A program made the translations under genes and the position numbers. From assembly GCA_011037195.1 (NCBI GenBank), contig JAAEAF010000096.1:248001-312000 (forward strand): a stretch of 64,000 nt of DNA. The letters run 5' to 3'. The DNA is from Triatoma infestans. Its lineage: Eukaryota > Arthropoda > Insecta > Hemiptera > Reduviidae. The first letter of the stretch is position 1. Each line of letters starts with the position of its first letter. A model generated the notes under the pieces. That model worked only from the letters and a program-made list of their open reading frames with translations, was not told where the DNA came from and ran no database searches. Below are positions 35,122 to 47,735 of this stretch, piece after piece.

Positions 35122-35657
35122 AGCCGGCCATACACACTACGTTCTACCCTACGGTAAAACTTTGCAGTTTTACCTGCGCAGGCGAACCGGAGCATGTGTG
35201 GGAATAGGTTTTTGAACCTGCACAGGCGGCCGAAGCAAAATCGAAAATCAATTCTTTCAAGTGAGATCGTACGGTGAAAACGGGCGTGTCCTACGGCCGC
35301 CTGCGCAGTCCGCGCTAGTGAATTTCCAGTTTCTGCCTAGGGAGGTCGTTAGTTGGCACACAAAAATTCATTAAACATTCATTCATTAAATAGATATGAC
35401 TATAATTTTTCCTTTTCAATAACTAATCTTTACACCACTTTGTTCGCTTCCTTTTCATTGTTTTTGGATTATTTTTTAAAATGAACGCAAGGCCTGTCAA
35501 TGCCAGTGTGTCATCGTCTTCCACCAACGCCATAGCGAAACTGAGTACCTTTCCGGCAACCGGAGTATCCCCATACACGCTACGACATCCGGTTTGCCTG
35601 CGCAGGCAAAACTGCACAGTTTTACCGTACAATAGACCGTAGCGTGTATGGCCGGCC
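35122..35657. mobile_element. Non-autonomous Harbinger-type element (536 bp), flanked by TTA
   Basis: Inverted ends of about 68 bp: agccggccatacacactacg on the left and, reverse-complemented, ggccggccatacacgctacg on the right, both running into a 'tacggtaaaact...gcctgcgcaggc' segment. The flanking 3-bp duplication is TTA (35119-35121 and 35658-35660). The size and duplication fit a MITE-like deletion derivative of Harbinger. It still holds a piece of transposase N-terminus (separate entry). Confidence 0.9.
35441..35553 (-). pseudogene. N-terminal fragment of a Harbinger transposase inside the 536-bp element
   Basis: The frame reads AMALVEDDDTLALTGLAF, then NNPKTMKRKRTKWCKD, then stops. An acidic start followed by a Lys/Arg-Trp motif is the usual opening of insect Harbinger transposases (compare KRKWWFHNYNQ at 33720). 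Only about 40 residues remain. Confidence 0.5.
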
Positions 35658-35660
35658 TTA

Positions 35661-37120
35661 GTTTCAGGAGTTCATCTTTGTTAGGTGTTCGTTTCTAACT
35701 TCTCCGCTAAAAAAAAAACTTTCAATTACAGCAATCAGGGCCGCATTTATGATAAGTAAGGCCCTAAGCTAAACATTTTTTTTTTTTTGGACCATATTTT
35801 TTTGTACAGGTAATATTACAAATCAAGACAAACAGGAATGTAAACAAACGTAACAAACATGGAAATAGATTTATAAAACTTGCCACTAGAAGGCAATGTT
35901 GCTGGATCCCTTATTCTATTTTATTTTTTTAATAATAACTAGTTCAATTGTGTAAAAATATTGAAGCAAATTTTCCTTTTTCATTATAGAATATTTCTTT
36001 AAATATATGAGTTGATTTAAAAAGGAGACAAACTGAGGGCAAGTTCTGAACGTTGTATATAATAAGAACATATTATAAGAGATACAGTTAGAGAAATGAA
36101 ATGATTCATAAATGCATAATGAATCTCATTTTATGTTAAACGAAAATTCATCATTATTTCGGTAATGTTTTGGCATTGTTTCGGCATATTATTAGGATTA
36201 ATATAAATGAAGATTATACTAAATTAAAAGCATAGTTATTTCTTCAAGCTAATAGTCAATTATTATTTATGAATAATAAATAACAACAATAAATATGGAC
36301 TACTTTTGCCCTTTATTTAAGCAACAAGTTGGTTTATTGAAATCAGCAAAACTGTATAAGCCTGCGTCACACGGCGAATTATATCGTATACTTTTCTGCC
36401 CGTATATGATACGATAATGTTCAGTGTTCTCTACATATCCGGTAGATCCATGTAAATATTTTATAATAGTTAAGTTTTATTGAAGTTCATTTGGTGATGA
36501 AACAAAAGAAAATAAAAAAATGAAATAAATATGAACATTATAATATCTAAAAACATGAAGAATAACTTTTTTAATACCACAGAAAATTATAAATATTTTT
36601 TTAAATAAAAATTGAAATATATATAATTTAATATTAATCACATTGTTGCGGCCCTACCAAACACGAGGCCCTATATTACAGCCTGTCTAATTTATATATA
36701 TATCCAGCCCCTTGGCATCGACACATTCGTCATAGATAGCGCCACGGACTTGAATAAGATTAAATAATAATAATAAATAAAGGAGCATTTGTTATAGTAA
36801 AAGAATTCGACAACTTTGTCAATGACAAAGCATTCTCAACATCAAGAAATTTCTAATTAAATGTAGCAGCAACCATTTTCATTACTTTGGAAAAATTCAC
36901 GAGTGAACGATTCATTCATTCATCATTGTTTTGTTTATGGGATCCCTTAAAAATATATAAACTATTAGTTTACCTTTGACTTGTAGAGAAATTGCATTCT
37001 TTGAACTTAGCTGGTTGGGCTGGAACCTCACAGGTTTGCAAAAAATGATTAAAATCATTCAAATAAGGTTTTTTTCTTAAACAAAAAAATTACACTTTTT
37101 TGAAACTTTTAGTTGAAGTA
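35661..37120. other. AT-rich spacer with old repeat remnants
   Basis: No coding potential was seen. Segments 35735-35770 (cagggccgcatttatgataa) and 36650-36690 (gcggccctaccaaacacgag) look like ends of an old repeat. The segment 36711-36744 is related to the short retroposon core at 40816 and 57392. Confidence 0.35.
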
Positions 37121-37468
37121 AAATTATTTATTTATCACTATTACAATTTTACAGACTTGAATTTTTTGTACAATTGGTAATTCACTATTACATTTTTTTC
37201 CGTAACAAATTTTAATTAACTCGGTATTTATTTCATATTAAGGGAAATAAGAGTGTTCAACCGAGCCAGTAGTAAGCAGCAGGTTTCCCTGCTATCAATA
37301 TCCTGAAGAAAATTGGACATCAGATCTGTTTTTGGTTTTCTTATTTTATTATTACGATAAGATTGAATACCTCTCACTCTCTTGCACGAACGACTAGCAA
37401 AGTTTTTTTTGTCCTTATTTTTAAGAAAAATATAAGTTAATTTTTGCATACTTATTGTAGTTGGCAAT

Positions 37469-37523
37469 CTAAAGTCCAAGTTTTCTCAGCGCTTTCAAAT
37501 CCACGTCACCATAATAGTCTTCA
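37469..37523 (-). CDS. Gasp: Alternative terminal coding exon of Gasp (distal)
   Basis: On the - strand an acceptor GTTTACAG is followed by a 55-nt reading segment that completes the Cys codon left open by Gasp exon 4 (TG|T) and encodes CEDYYGDVDLKALRKLGL before TAG at 37471-37469. The proximal last exon at 45832-45673 encodes the parallel CEDYYGDLDLKTIRKSEL and then a Pro/Ser-rich tail. The same phase, same strand, preserved 15-residue start and intact stop indicate a mutually exclusive last exon giving a 240-aa protein. Possible poly-A signals (TTTATT on the + strand) lie around 37126-37136. The alternative explanation is a decayed duplicate exon, but nothing in it is broken. Confidence 0.78.
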
Positions 37524-38261
37524 CTGTAAACAAATCATCAAAATATAAGATTTTTTTTTTTTTATTCTTTTAATGGGAAATTTCACGAGCAAAAAACAAC
37601 AATGCTTTTATTTTTGATCATAAATGTTAACTTACTGTGTTATTGGTGTCGAAGTCTTTTTTTTAGTATAATTGCAAAAACTTCATGCAATGTAGTGTAG
37701 GTATAAAGTTGTTCCACAAATAATTATATACAACTCACATGCTTAAGAGAAGAAGAGAAACGTTTATTTATATTCCAGTTTATTTCTGCCGAATTCTCTG
37801 AGCCGATAGAATGTTAAATTTTCTGCTATTTATAAGGAGGCTAAAATTCTGTGTGTTGTTTTGATTTTAAACTTGGTGACTCCCTATTACAATAGGGAAA
37901 TTTTCAGTTCTCCGCAAAGTTTCATACCTTATGAACTCACGGTACTTAGAAGTACCTGTATTTAATTATTTAGAAATATCTGTTATCTTGAACTGAATCC
38001 CATACATATACGAGACAGCTATATGGCAGCTTTTAGTACAGATAGGTAGGCTGTGAGAAAAACTGTGTAGAGGGCAACACTGAACAGAGAGATGTTAGGT
38101 TTTTATTCAATGTTAGGTTTTCTTTGAATAACTTATTCAAGAAGTTAATAAATTCTTTATATAACTTATAAGCATTCATGTTGTTAAGTTAAAAGAGTTG
38201 ATTTATGTATATTTTTGTTGTTAATCATTAACTATTTTAAAAAGATATTTACATCCTCTTG

Positions 38262-38458
38262 TTAATAATAGTAAGAGGAATTATTGCGATCGTGCCAGAG
38301 TTTCGAAATTAAGTTTTCATCAGAAATACATGTTTTGAGGTCTCCTGAGTCCAAAAAAAGTGGTGTTTAGAAAATGGTCTGATGTGTGTGTGAAAAGAAT
38401 ATCTCAAAAACGAAAAGTTGCAGGAAGCTCAAACTTGTTATTCCGTTTAATGTGCGGA

Positions 38459-38494
<36 letters not shown>

Positions 38495-38546
38495 GCGCAA
38501 AATTTCGAAATCTGGCACGATCGCAATACTTCCTCTTCTATTATTG
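38262..38546. repeat. Short palindromic-ended repeat (family A derivative) with an (ac)n tract
   Basis: The left arm is aataatagtaagaggaatta then ttgcgatcgtgccagagttt. The reverse complement of the right arm is aataatagaagaggaagtat then tgcgatcgtgccagatttcg. The arms are about 48 bp with few mismatches. The interior has the 'ctcaaaaacgaaaagttgca' segment and a pure (ac) run at 38462-38492. Confidence 0.75.
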
Positions 38547-39344
38547 GTAAGAGAAACTAAGAAGTGAATTTAAAAAGAAATAATTAAAGAAAATCATCCT
38601 CTGAAGGAAAAAATGAGCAACCCACATTACCTTTGGTAATGCATAGACGTGGATTGCAGGTTTGTGATTAGGTTGGGTTAGGATAAGGATTACTACGTCA
38701 AGTACTCGGTATTGTTCTGTACTGTTCTCTCTATGGTTATTTATGGGAGACAAATGTAGAGGACAAGTGGGGGGGCATGCAAACAGATGGAAAGTTGTGT
38801 ACTAAAAGCAAGATGACAGAGATGGAAATATCCAGAGAAATAATACACGGAATACAAAACTGAAGACCCGGTCCATTTCACATAATTATCGAAAAAGGAA
38901 CTCTGGCAAAATCGGGCCTCTTCCGTTTACATCCTATTGCTTTTGGACAAATTATTATGTGTTTTTAACCACCACCATGAAATTAACAAATACTGATATA
39001 TTAGGACATTAACAAAGAATAAAAAGAAACTGGGTGCGAGTTGAGTTAAAAACAACGCTGTTTCAGCTAATAAACTCTTGCACTAGAAAAATCATTGGAA
39101 CGTTTTTTAGGACAATCGCGAAAAACTCAAATAATATAATTTGTAAAGTTGCACTTAAGATTTTAGCCGATTTTTCTTAATACTTGGAATTTAGTAATTA
39201 ACATGCTTTTAGTGTACTTAAATATTTGGGTGGCAGAAGTATTGACTCTCCTGAAATTGCTATTTCAAGGAAAGCTTAATTATAGTTTCCACCAGGACAT
39301 CCAACTTTTCAAAAATCCTTACCAATAAATATAAAGTAATGCTT

Positions 39345-39510
39345 ATTTATTCAGGTGGTCTTTACGTCCAAGTACTGAGGGTCACGGACGGAGGCGGGTA
39401 GCACTTTACTGTATATATTACTCATATTAATAGATCAAGTATAATCCAAGGCCAAGACCAGGAATCGAACCTAGTATCACAATACAGTATTGCGGTCCGC
39501 GAAATGTTTC
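39345..39510 (-). mobile_element. Candidate SINE fragment
   Basis: On the - strand a perfect B box GGTTCGATTCC (near 39455) is followed by a body ending in 'ggacgtaaagacc'. A related body piece may lie at 9725-9765 (+ strand). No convincing A box was found, so the 5' end is probably truncated. Confidence 0.35.
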
Positions 39511-39769
39511 AAATAAAAGTTGCTTCACATAGGTAATTAGTATGCGATGTGTAAAGAAAAATTTTTGAAGCCATTTTCAAGAAAATCATGAACTAAAAAT
39601 TAAAAAAATCTGCTAAGTCGTAGTTCACACGTTGATGGATTTTCACTGAAACGTCGTGTCAAATAAAGTGGTGGTACATCAGCAGAATGTCAAATTCGAG
39701 TTCCTTGTGATTTTTCCTTGCTCTTACTGATAGTAATCTTTCAGGTCGCAGTGCGATAATCACCTACAA

Positions 39770-40765
39770 CAATCTACTGATAGTAAGAGCAAGTATTGCA
39801 ATCGTCTCAAATTTTTAATATCGAATTTTCACCGGAAATATCCGTTTTGAGGTCCCCAAAGTCCAAAAAAGTGGTTTTTAGCAATTGGTTTGTTGTGTAT
39901 GGGACAAGATAGCTCAAAAACGAAAAGTCGCACAAAGTTCAGACTTAATATTTAATTAAAGTGCTACCAGGAGACCTGAGAATAAGCCTTTCGTAAAAAT
40001 CGTTCAACTGGAAATCCTATTTTACAGAATCAATTATTCGGGTGTTTGTGATTTTCACGAAAACGGCTCCAACGATTTTCTTCAAACTTCGTACACATAT
40101 AATGAGCTACAACTTTTATTTAAAACATTTCTCCGGGAAAATTACTTTAAGGGTAATTTGCGGAGAGGTGGGGTTAAATTTTCCTCTGTAATGCTATTTC
40201 AGTTTATAATACAATTCTTTCATCTAAATAATATTAATTAGAATTAAATATGTTGATGAAATTCCCTGTTTAAAGAAAATGGGATGACCGGAAGAGCGTT
40301 TTCATTGAAAAGCATTTTTCAGTTTTCTGCTATTTGCTCTAAAACGGCTACAACGATTTTCTTTAAACTAAGTATGTGAACTACACATACAAAGAGCTAC
40401 AACTTGTATTTATAACATTTCTCCGCGTAAAATCATTTAAGGGGACTTTTGGGGGAGTAAGATTGCAGGGTAATGTAGGGTTATTTTTCCTTTAAAGTGC
40501 TATCTTACTTGATTATACAATTCTACCATCTAAGCAAAATTAATTTGAAATAAATAGATTGCTAAAATTACGAGTTTCAAGAAAATGAATATCAGAAGTG
40601 CGTTTTTACTGAACAGTTTATCAATTTTTGCGATTTTCTCTATAAAAACATCGACGAATTGCATTAAATATGGTATACTAACTATAAAGTTTGTCATTTA
40701 CAATTTTGTAAACTGCAATAAGAGAATGATGTGTGAGTGTTTCACAACAGATTTTTACACTTATT
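39770..40765 (+). repeat. Dispersed repeat family A, copy with internal ~285-bp units
   Basis: It begins 'gatagtaagagcaagtattg', followed by the terminal segment ('ccgttttgaggtccccaaag', 'ctcaaaaacgaaaagtcgca'). It then shows three successive units, each opening with a 'gattttctc..aa(a/c)acggct(c/a)caacgattttctttaaact' motif at about 40050, 40330 and 40630, so the period is about 285 bp. No ORF is present. Confidence 0.7.
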
Positions 40766-40815
40766 AAAGTGAGCAAAACAATCACTTGTCAAATAAATAA
40801 AATAACTTTGTTATT

Positions 40816-40857
40816 GGCGCTAATGGTCTGCGATGTCGATGCGCCAAAAAAAAAAAA
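40816..40857 (+). mobile_element. Very short retroposon-like insert: 30-bp GC-rich core plus poly-A
   Basis: The core ggcgctaatggtctgcgatg then tcgatgcgcc is followed by 12 A. The core can pair GGCGC with GCGCC at its ends. It resembles 57392-57423 (reverse strand). Possible flanking 'aaataaaataa' repeats are weak evidence because the context is low complexity. Confidence 0.5.
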
Positions 40858-42154
40858 TAAAATAAAATAAATTATGTTTATTTTATGTTTAAATTTATGT
40901 TTAATTTTATTTATGTCCCAATATTACTACAGATATATTAAGATGTCTGGAGCATTAAGACTTCACTTTCAGAATTTAAATTTTAATGTTTGAATTTTAA
41001 TATTATAAATGGAGTTGTTGGGCTTATGTTAAGATGTAAAGCAACATATTTTAGAGCTTCATAAATCTGTTGCCTGTTTATGTATGTATGACATGTTTTT
41101 AATTTTGACTTTTTGCGCTGTGTGTATTGTACTATGTATAAGATGTTTATCTATGTCTTTGAAGCCAGATTAAGAAGCCTGTAAGTTATCTATGGCCTCA
41201 TGAAAGGTTGTGGATTTATTGAAAGAGCAGAGATATCGTCTGCATAAGAGGCAAGAATAGAATTATTGAATTCGTTCTTATTCAGAGAAAAAAGACGTGA
41301 ATGCAATGAGTGACAAGAATGGATGTTGAAACTAAGAGACCCCCCTCCCCCCGCCGGTCTTGATCCAGTTATTCAGCAAAACATTACCTAGAATTTTCGT
41401 GCAGGAATAAACTCATTACTATTGTGATTAGAATGCCTAGTTTATAGGAAACCCTCTGTGGATGCATCACATACAGTGCACCTTAGAAAGTGGTGCTCTT
41501 ATTCTAACACCAGCTTCACTGAAGAGATATTGATAATGAATTGTATCTTGAGTCTTAATCAAATTTCAGATGCTAATTTTCAAGGAATATTTTTGAAGTT
41601 AAAAGAGCGGGATGCTAGATTTTAGCTAATGATAATATAATGTGTATTAAGTGTGTTTGACATTTTTTTTCAACTTTTCTAAAAAATTAACCAATAGCTT
41701 AGGGCAATGCATATTAGCTTTAAACTGACGCTTCTTTAATAATCCATTTGACTTTATATTGAATTTAAGAAATTGCCCTTTAAATTTTATAAAAAATATA
41801 TATTATGTATGTCGATATTAACCAAATTGCTATGTTCCAACAAATATGGCTGCAATGGATTTATAAAAATGGGAACCTTTTGATAGCTTGCCGTAAATGG
41901 ATATATTATTATCAAAATATTTTGAGGTGACTACTATTGGAGTTGTGCGGTAAAGTGCCTGAAGCATTCTTTTAAGGAAGTAGTATAAAAATTTTGTTTT
42001 TTTCTTACTATTTACAGTAACAGCAAGTATGACGGTCAAATTTTGGAAATTGTATTTTCAGCGGAAAAGGGTCACCTGATTACAAAAAAAAATATGTTTA
42101 GCCATGTATATATGATCTCTTTGTTGTTGAAGAATCACCAGAGGATCCAGATAT

Positions 42155-42330
42155 GAGAGGGGATCATGGTCAAAAATCACTTTTTTCAGGTTTACGCGAT
42201 TTTCTCCAAAAAGACTTCCAACGATTTTCTTTAAACTTGGTGTACATTATGTAAATGGTATATTTAAAAACAGTTTTTTACTTTGGAGAGTTAAGGTGGT
42301 ACGGTGGTAATCCTAGTACTGTTATAATGA
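42155..42330 (+). repeat. Dispersed repeat family A fragment
   Basis: It contains 'tttacgcgattttctccaaa' and 'cttccaacgattttctttaa' followed by 'acttggtgtac', one family A internal unit. Confidence 0.6.
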
Positions 42331-42964
42331 CAAAATATGCACGACAAGGCCAAATAAATGGTTATTGAAAATTCCAACTGGAAGAAAGGTTGTCAATTAA
42401 AACTGTGAAAAATTCAGGAAGAGAGTGATTTTTTGCCCTTCAGATTTTTTTTTGTCATGTTAAAGAACGATAAGTTAATTTAAGACTATAAGAATATAAT
42501 ACCCTAATTCTGGACCACAAAAAACTTACTACTTGAGATGGTAGCAGACAAATCTTCATAGGATTTAAGGGCAAATTATAATCATTTCGTAATCAATATT
42601 CTATTGAGCGCTATCTTACTTAGGAATTTTTTTTTCATCGCCTACTAAATATCCTATATCTTCCTTCCAAACATTCCACGTTTCTAGAAGGCTATCCAGA
42701 TTTTTCTCTCTCTAGTCTTTGAGATTTGCCTCATATACTGTGAATGGCTAAATCATAGTGTTTTGCCAGTGCACAAACAAGATACTTGCATATTTATTGT
42801 TCAGTGCAAGAACGAATGGATAACTATGTGATGTACTGTTTAATATTACATGATGAACTAAAAACAGCATATTTTAGACTTCCATCTTTCATCTTTCTAT
42901 AAAAAGGCAGAGTTTAATATTTCTCTGATCAAAGTATTTGTTAAATGACTCTCAATGTAGGATG

Positions 42965-42967
<3 letters not shown>

Positions 42968-43010
<43 letters not shown>
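42968..43010 (+). repeat. Poly-T run, 43 bp
   Basis: An uninterrupted run of T; its length may be an assembly or read artefact. It could mark the tail of a minus-strand retroposon, but no recognisable body is attached. Confidence 0.85.
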
Positions 43011-43012
<2 letters not shown>

Positions 43013-43871
43013 TTGATTTGTATTTTGTGTTTTATCAAAGCATTTACTTAAATCTTGCAATCGATTTGCGAAAAAAAGAAGTTCATTATTGATTTAAACT
43101 TTATTTTACTCTGTAAAATCTCTGTATGTATAGATAAGATCTGGTACTAATTAATAATTTCCAAGACCGAGAAAATAACAGATGATTATCAGTTGTTGAT
43201 TATTAATGTTGGAATAATAATATTATTCACAAGTAGGAAATTAATAATAATGACAATAGTTATGAAGAAGAAAGGTTTCGTAATCAGGAATTTCTTTACC
43301 GACATCAGGTTCATTCAGCGTGACATTTCATTGTTGTGTTTGTCACGAATGAATACATCTTATTGTCTCTTTTTTATATATATATATTGTTAAAGGTGAT
43401 GGAAATATTAAACAATACACTTCTTTTTTTTCACAGGAACTTCATTAAAAATTCTTTTTAACAACGACTTTAGGACAGCTTAATTTTAGTCAGTTGAATT
43501 ATTTCATTTATACTTCTTTAAATGAAATGAAATTTATTCTGTCTTTTCCCCTTAATATTGAATTATCTTCTTATATATAATCATTTTCTTTGACATGGCT
43601 CTCTTGTCACATTTCTAGCTATTTTCTTCTGCCAAAAAATTTGTATTTAATAGGTTCTTAATGAATATTGTAGTTGTTTTTTTTATTGAAATGCACAAGT
43701 TATACAAGGATGATACTTTAACTATTTCTGGAATAAAGTGGTGTTTTGTTATCACTGGACACTCTGAAATTAATTAACTGAAAAAGTACGTTTTTCAGGG
43801 AAATGTAGGTATTTTAGTGACACTAAATGTTTAGTTGTTATTTGAAAGTATCCTGATGAAATTCAAAGTTA

Positions 43872-44262
43872 GATTCAAGTTTTTTGAATCTATGGAAAAA
43901 GAATGTTGATGCAGAAATAATAAAACTTCATTTAAAAAAATTACTGGACCATACTGAAACGATTGCTGTAATCATTCCAGAGATGACACTCGCATTACAA
44001 AATAGGAATAACCACGATTTTGACCCAAAATGTCTTGTCTTGCATGTCTTGTATATTTGTATGGTTCTGGCTGCACACTGAGGTTTTTATTTATTTATTT
44101 ATTTTTTTTTAGTGACTCTTGGAAGACAACGTGAAATCTCAGCCGCCTTTGTTCATGCCAGTGGTACTGGGACTATCCATACTGAAGAGCCATATTTAGA
44201 GGCTAAGTTGAAGATAGGTGCTCTGTTTGGTGGCCACAATGGCTCTAGTATCCACTCCTAAA
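43872..44262 (+). other. Possible orphan coding exons of an unidentified gene or retrocopy
   Basis: Two adjacent open stretches look protein-like. The first (43872 to about 44069) reads NLWKKNVDAEIIKLHLKKLL and IPEMTLALQNRNNHDFDPKCL. The second (44113-44262), after a pyrimidine tract ending in TTTTAG, reads TLGRQREISAAFVHASGTG, then HTEEPYLEAKLKIGALFGG, and a TAA stop. Low-complexity AT sequence here does not normally give such balanced composition. I do not recognise the family. No clear donor joins the two pieces, and the first has a stop before the acceptor. It may be the 3' end of a pseudogene or of a gene otherwise not visible. Confidence 0.35.
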
Positions 44263-45672
44263 TTGGTAATCTAAATTACAATGTTTATTCTGGAATGATG
44301 TATAAAATCTGACGGGATTTAATCGCTTTTCCATATTTACAAGTTTGATCCAAACGTCTTAATTATTTACATGGAGGGATATTGGACAATTTGCTCATTC
44401 CACAGTACCCATTACAGACTGGCCATCTTTGAGTTTTTTGTTAATTTATTTTTTCTATACATACTGTGAAGTTTTGATGGTTCCAACACTTACTTACCGG
44501 GTTTTTTTATTGTATTTTATATTTAGATAGATGGGGTTATGTTCCATGAAGAATTTTGGAAAGATTAAGCGAAAACAAAAAAAAGAACAGCAGATTTTGA
44601 AAATTTTAAAAAACAGATTCGGGAAAACAGAATTCTAGTTTTTTTAAAAACATATATAACAGGAAAAACTACAGTTACACACAAATAATAAATAAGTAGA
44701 AGTGCAGATTATGTAAAAGAAAACTGGTTGTACATTCATAAATAATGAAAATTGATTAAAAATATATATATATGTATGTGTGTATGGATCTTGAAAGAGG
44801 AAAACAATTTTCATGCGCTTTCATTTAGCTTAATAAAAAACTAAGAAAGGACAAACTTTATCAAGAAATGATTGATATAATATTAAGTAATTAAATTTGG
44901 TTAATACAAGATTCGTTGGACAGGTACAGAGCAAGGTTGATTTAGTTACAGAGATCCTATGTAATTATGTAACAAAGGATAAAAGATATAAGGTTTTATA
45001 AGAGGAACATTTATGTGCAGTTATTTGGAAAATAGCACATAGATCGTAGTAGCAAGTATATACATAACCACATAACAATTTGTGAAGAACATGCACTTTA
45101 AAGTTTTGTTCATGCCATTCATAAAATCATGGCAGTAGTTGCAATTATTAAAAAAAAAAAAAACACATGCTTAGTTTTTATTTGGTTTCTGTTTTGGTTC
45201 ATTTTGTTAGAAAAAAAAGGAGAAAGAATAAACATACAGAGAAATAAGAAACAACTATTTTTTTTAATTATTTAAAAAAAAAGAATACAATTTCAACAAT
45301 GTACAAGATAGTTCGTAAATTAAATTAAAGGATTTCTTTCTTTTTATTAAAAAAAAAAGAGGAAGGAAGGTTTAGGAAGAAAAGGAAAAAAGGAGGCAAG
45401 GATATAGAATCATTAGGTGGGGGATGTATATGGACGGGATTTCTAATCCATTCAGGATTCATTTAATGGTAAAGATAATTTGTATACAAGGAAAAATAAG
45501 TAAGAAATGCCGCAAGAGTGTGTAAACTAGTGTCAGTCTGTTGAAGTTGCGATTAAACACACTCCACTAGCGGCGAAGTTCTGCGGCCATTTAACAGCCT
45601 CAAATGGCTGAAAAATTTGTTTATTTTCTTCCCCGCTTCTTATTTTATTTTCTTTATTTATTTTTATTTTTT

Positions 45673-47538
45673 TTATTGTTCTTGCGGGTGAGGTCTAGGT
45701 GCAGCCTGCGGCCTTGGTTTGCTTGATCCTCCAGAAGATTTGGATGATGGGGGCCTTGCGCCGCCTCCGTTACCAAGTGCTAGCTCGCTCTTTCTGATAG
45801 TCTTCAAATCCAAATCTCCATAGTAGTCTTCGCTGTAGAGTCAACCAATAATGTTAAGGGAGGAAAAAGGATTTAAAAAGGCCCGCCACCTTTCCCCAAG
45901 AAAGAAAAAGAAGAGAGGGAGAGAGAGAAAAGGGTCAACTTTTGACAAAGAGAAAGAAAACTGAAAGTAGAATCTTTTAGAAAACATGCTTGCATGCATA
46001 CATTTTTTTGTTGTTGTCAATTATGGTGCATTGTTGTGAGAAAGTTTGATGATTTCGAAAAAAAAGAATGTGGTTCAAACAAATGAAGAAAAAAAAAACA
46101 AACTTACCATCCGGGAACATCTTCTGGATCTTCACAAGATCCTGTACCTTCAGAATCGCCAATCTTAAATACTGTACCAATTGGGCAACCGTATTCTCTT
46201 GGTGTACCTTCCAAGCAGATGAAATATTTCCTGCAGTCATCTGGGTGAGCATGTCTGGAGAAAGATCCGGCGGCTGGTACTTCACTAGGAGCAGGGCAAT
46301 TGAAACCTCCCGCTACTTCTGTTAATAGAGTTATTTTGAAATATTAGTTAATATTATTAAATAAAACAAACAAAAACTATTACTAACAAAAAAAATTGCT
46401 AACAGTTTTTTTTTGTTGAATTTTCATGTTAAGGAAAGTTATTAGCTATATTAGGGTTCCCTGAATAGAAAATGTTCTTAGCGAAAGGTCCTTATGTCTG
46501 TGAGTCTGTACAGGGTATTGAACAAGGAGAGAAAATTAGCTCATGTTCAATGAATTCCATTTAGATATGCGCAGGAGAACCGACTTGAAGATGTGGCGGA
46601 AACATTCCTAGATTTTTTAATCTCTCCTGTGACAGTGAACATGGATGTCCCCCCGAACATGGATGAACACCCGAAGCAGGGCTATCAGGGAAGTGGTCTA
46701 TTTTTTCTTCTTTTTTTTTTCCAGGTTTTCATTAATTTTCCTGACAGGTCACCTCGAAAAGTTAAACCAACTGTTTAAACCTTGAAATATTTTTCCAAGA
46801 AAACTGATTTTTTTTTTTTAAGCGATAACAGCTTTTCCTTTAGAGTACCATTTCAAAGTATGGTATGGCCCCAATCACCCATATAATAATTAAGGGCAAC
46901 TAAACTTTGTTTAGAAAAGTCCAATTTTGTGAAAGAACAGTTATGAGTTTGCATATAAATTATTTTTAACATAATTTAAACTTCATGATCAAGTATTCAT
47001 TTTTTATAACTTTTTAATAAAATTCTGACGATAATTTGGCAAATTATTTTAATTGCTATTAACCTAAAAAGGCAAATTAATGAATAAGTTTATAAAAAAG
47101 AAAAAGTAAATAATTACCAAAAATATGAATAAAAGAAGAAACGCCGCCCAAAACCTGATCCGACCGTCCACCTAACTTTTGAAGGGAGTAGGCATGGGGA
47201 TTTGGTAAATTGTTCTAGTTTATCTAAAATAATGCAATCTAATTGCGGACCACTTGTTTATGAATTTTTCACTAGAAAATTAAAAAGTTTTATAAGTTAT
47301 AAAAACATTTCCGATCATCTTGTTTTTCAAATGTAGTGGGGGAAAATTAACTTATAATTATTGTTTAAAACTTATTTATGCAACACAGGATCAACAACCC
47401 AATTTTAATGAGCTGTTTTTAGATTTATTGATATTTATGATCACTATATTTGTACAGCAAAAATATACTGTGATTTTTTTTTTTTGCCTTTTTGTTTTGA
47501 AAGATCGGTATTTTCCATTCAATTCTGGGCAACATTTT

Positions 47539-47576
<38 letters not shown>

Positions 47577-47699
47577 TAATTGTTTTTATAAAAATGGGTT
47601 TGTTGGAAGTTTCTTATATGGAGGAGTGTTAGCATCGCGGCTCGGGTTTATATATATACACCCAAAAAAGGAGAGGCATGCCTATCGTTTTATGATAAT

Positions 47700-47735
<36 letters not shown>

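Larger units (their letters stand above)
37524..45672 (-). other. Intron between the two Gasp terminal exons (if the distal exon is used)
   Basis: About 8.1 kb, AT-rich, with family A repeats (38262-38546, 39770-40765), a SINE-like fragment (39345-39510), a short retroposon core (40816-40857), a 43-T run (42968-43010) and a possible orphan exon pair on the + strand (43872-44262). No other gene was recognised. Confidence 0.5.

Noticed and set aside
42968..43010. A retroposon tail (43 T)
   Set aside because: No body with a recognisable 3' end adjoins it and no target duplication was visible; treated as a homopolymer run.
45977..46325. Two overlapping ORFs of 85-102 codons on opposite strands
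   Set aside because: They are wrong-frame readings across Gasp exon 4; the correct frame gives the third chitin-binding domain.
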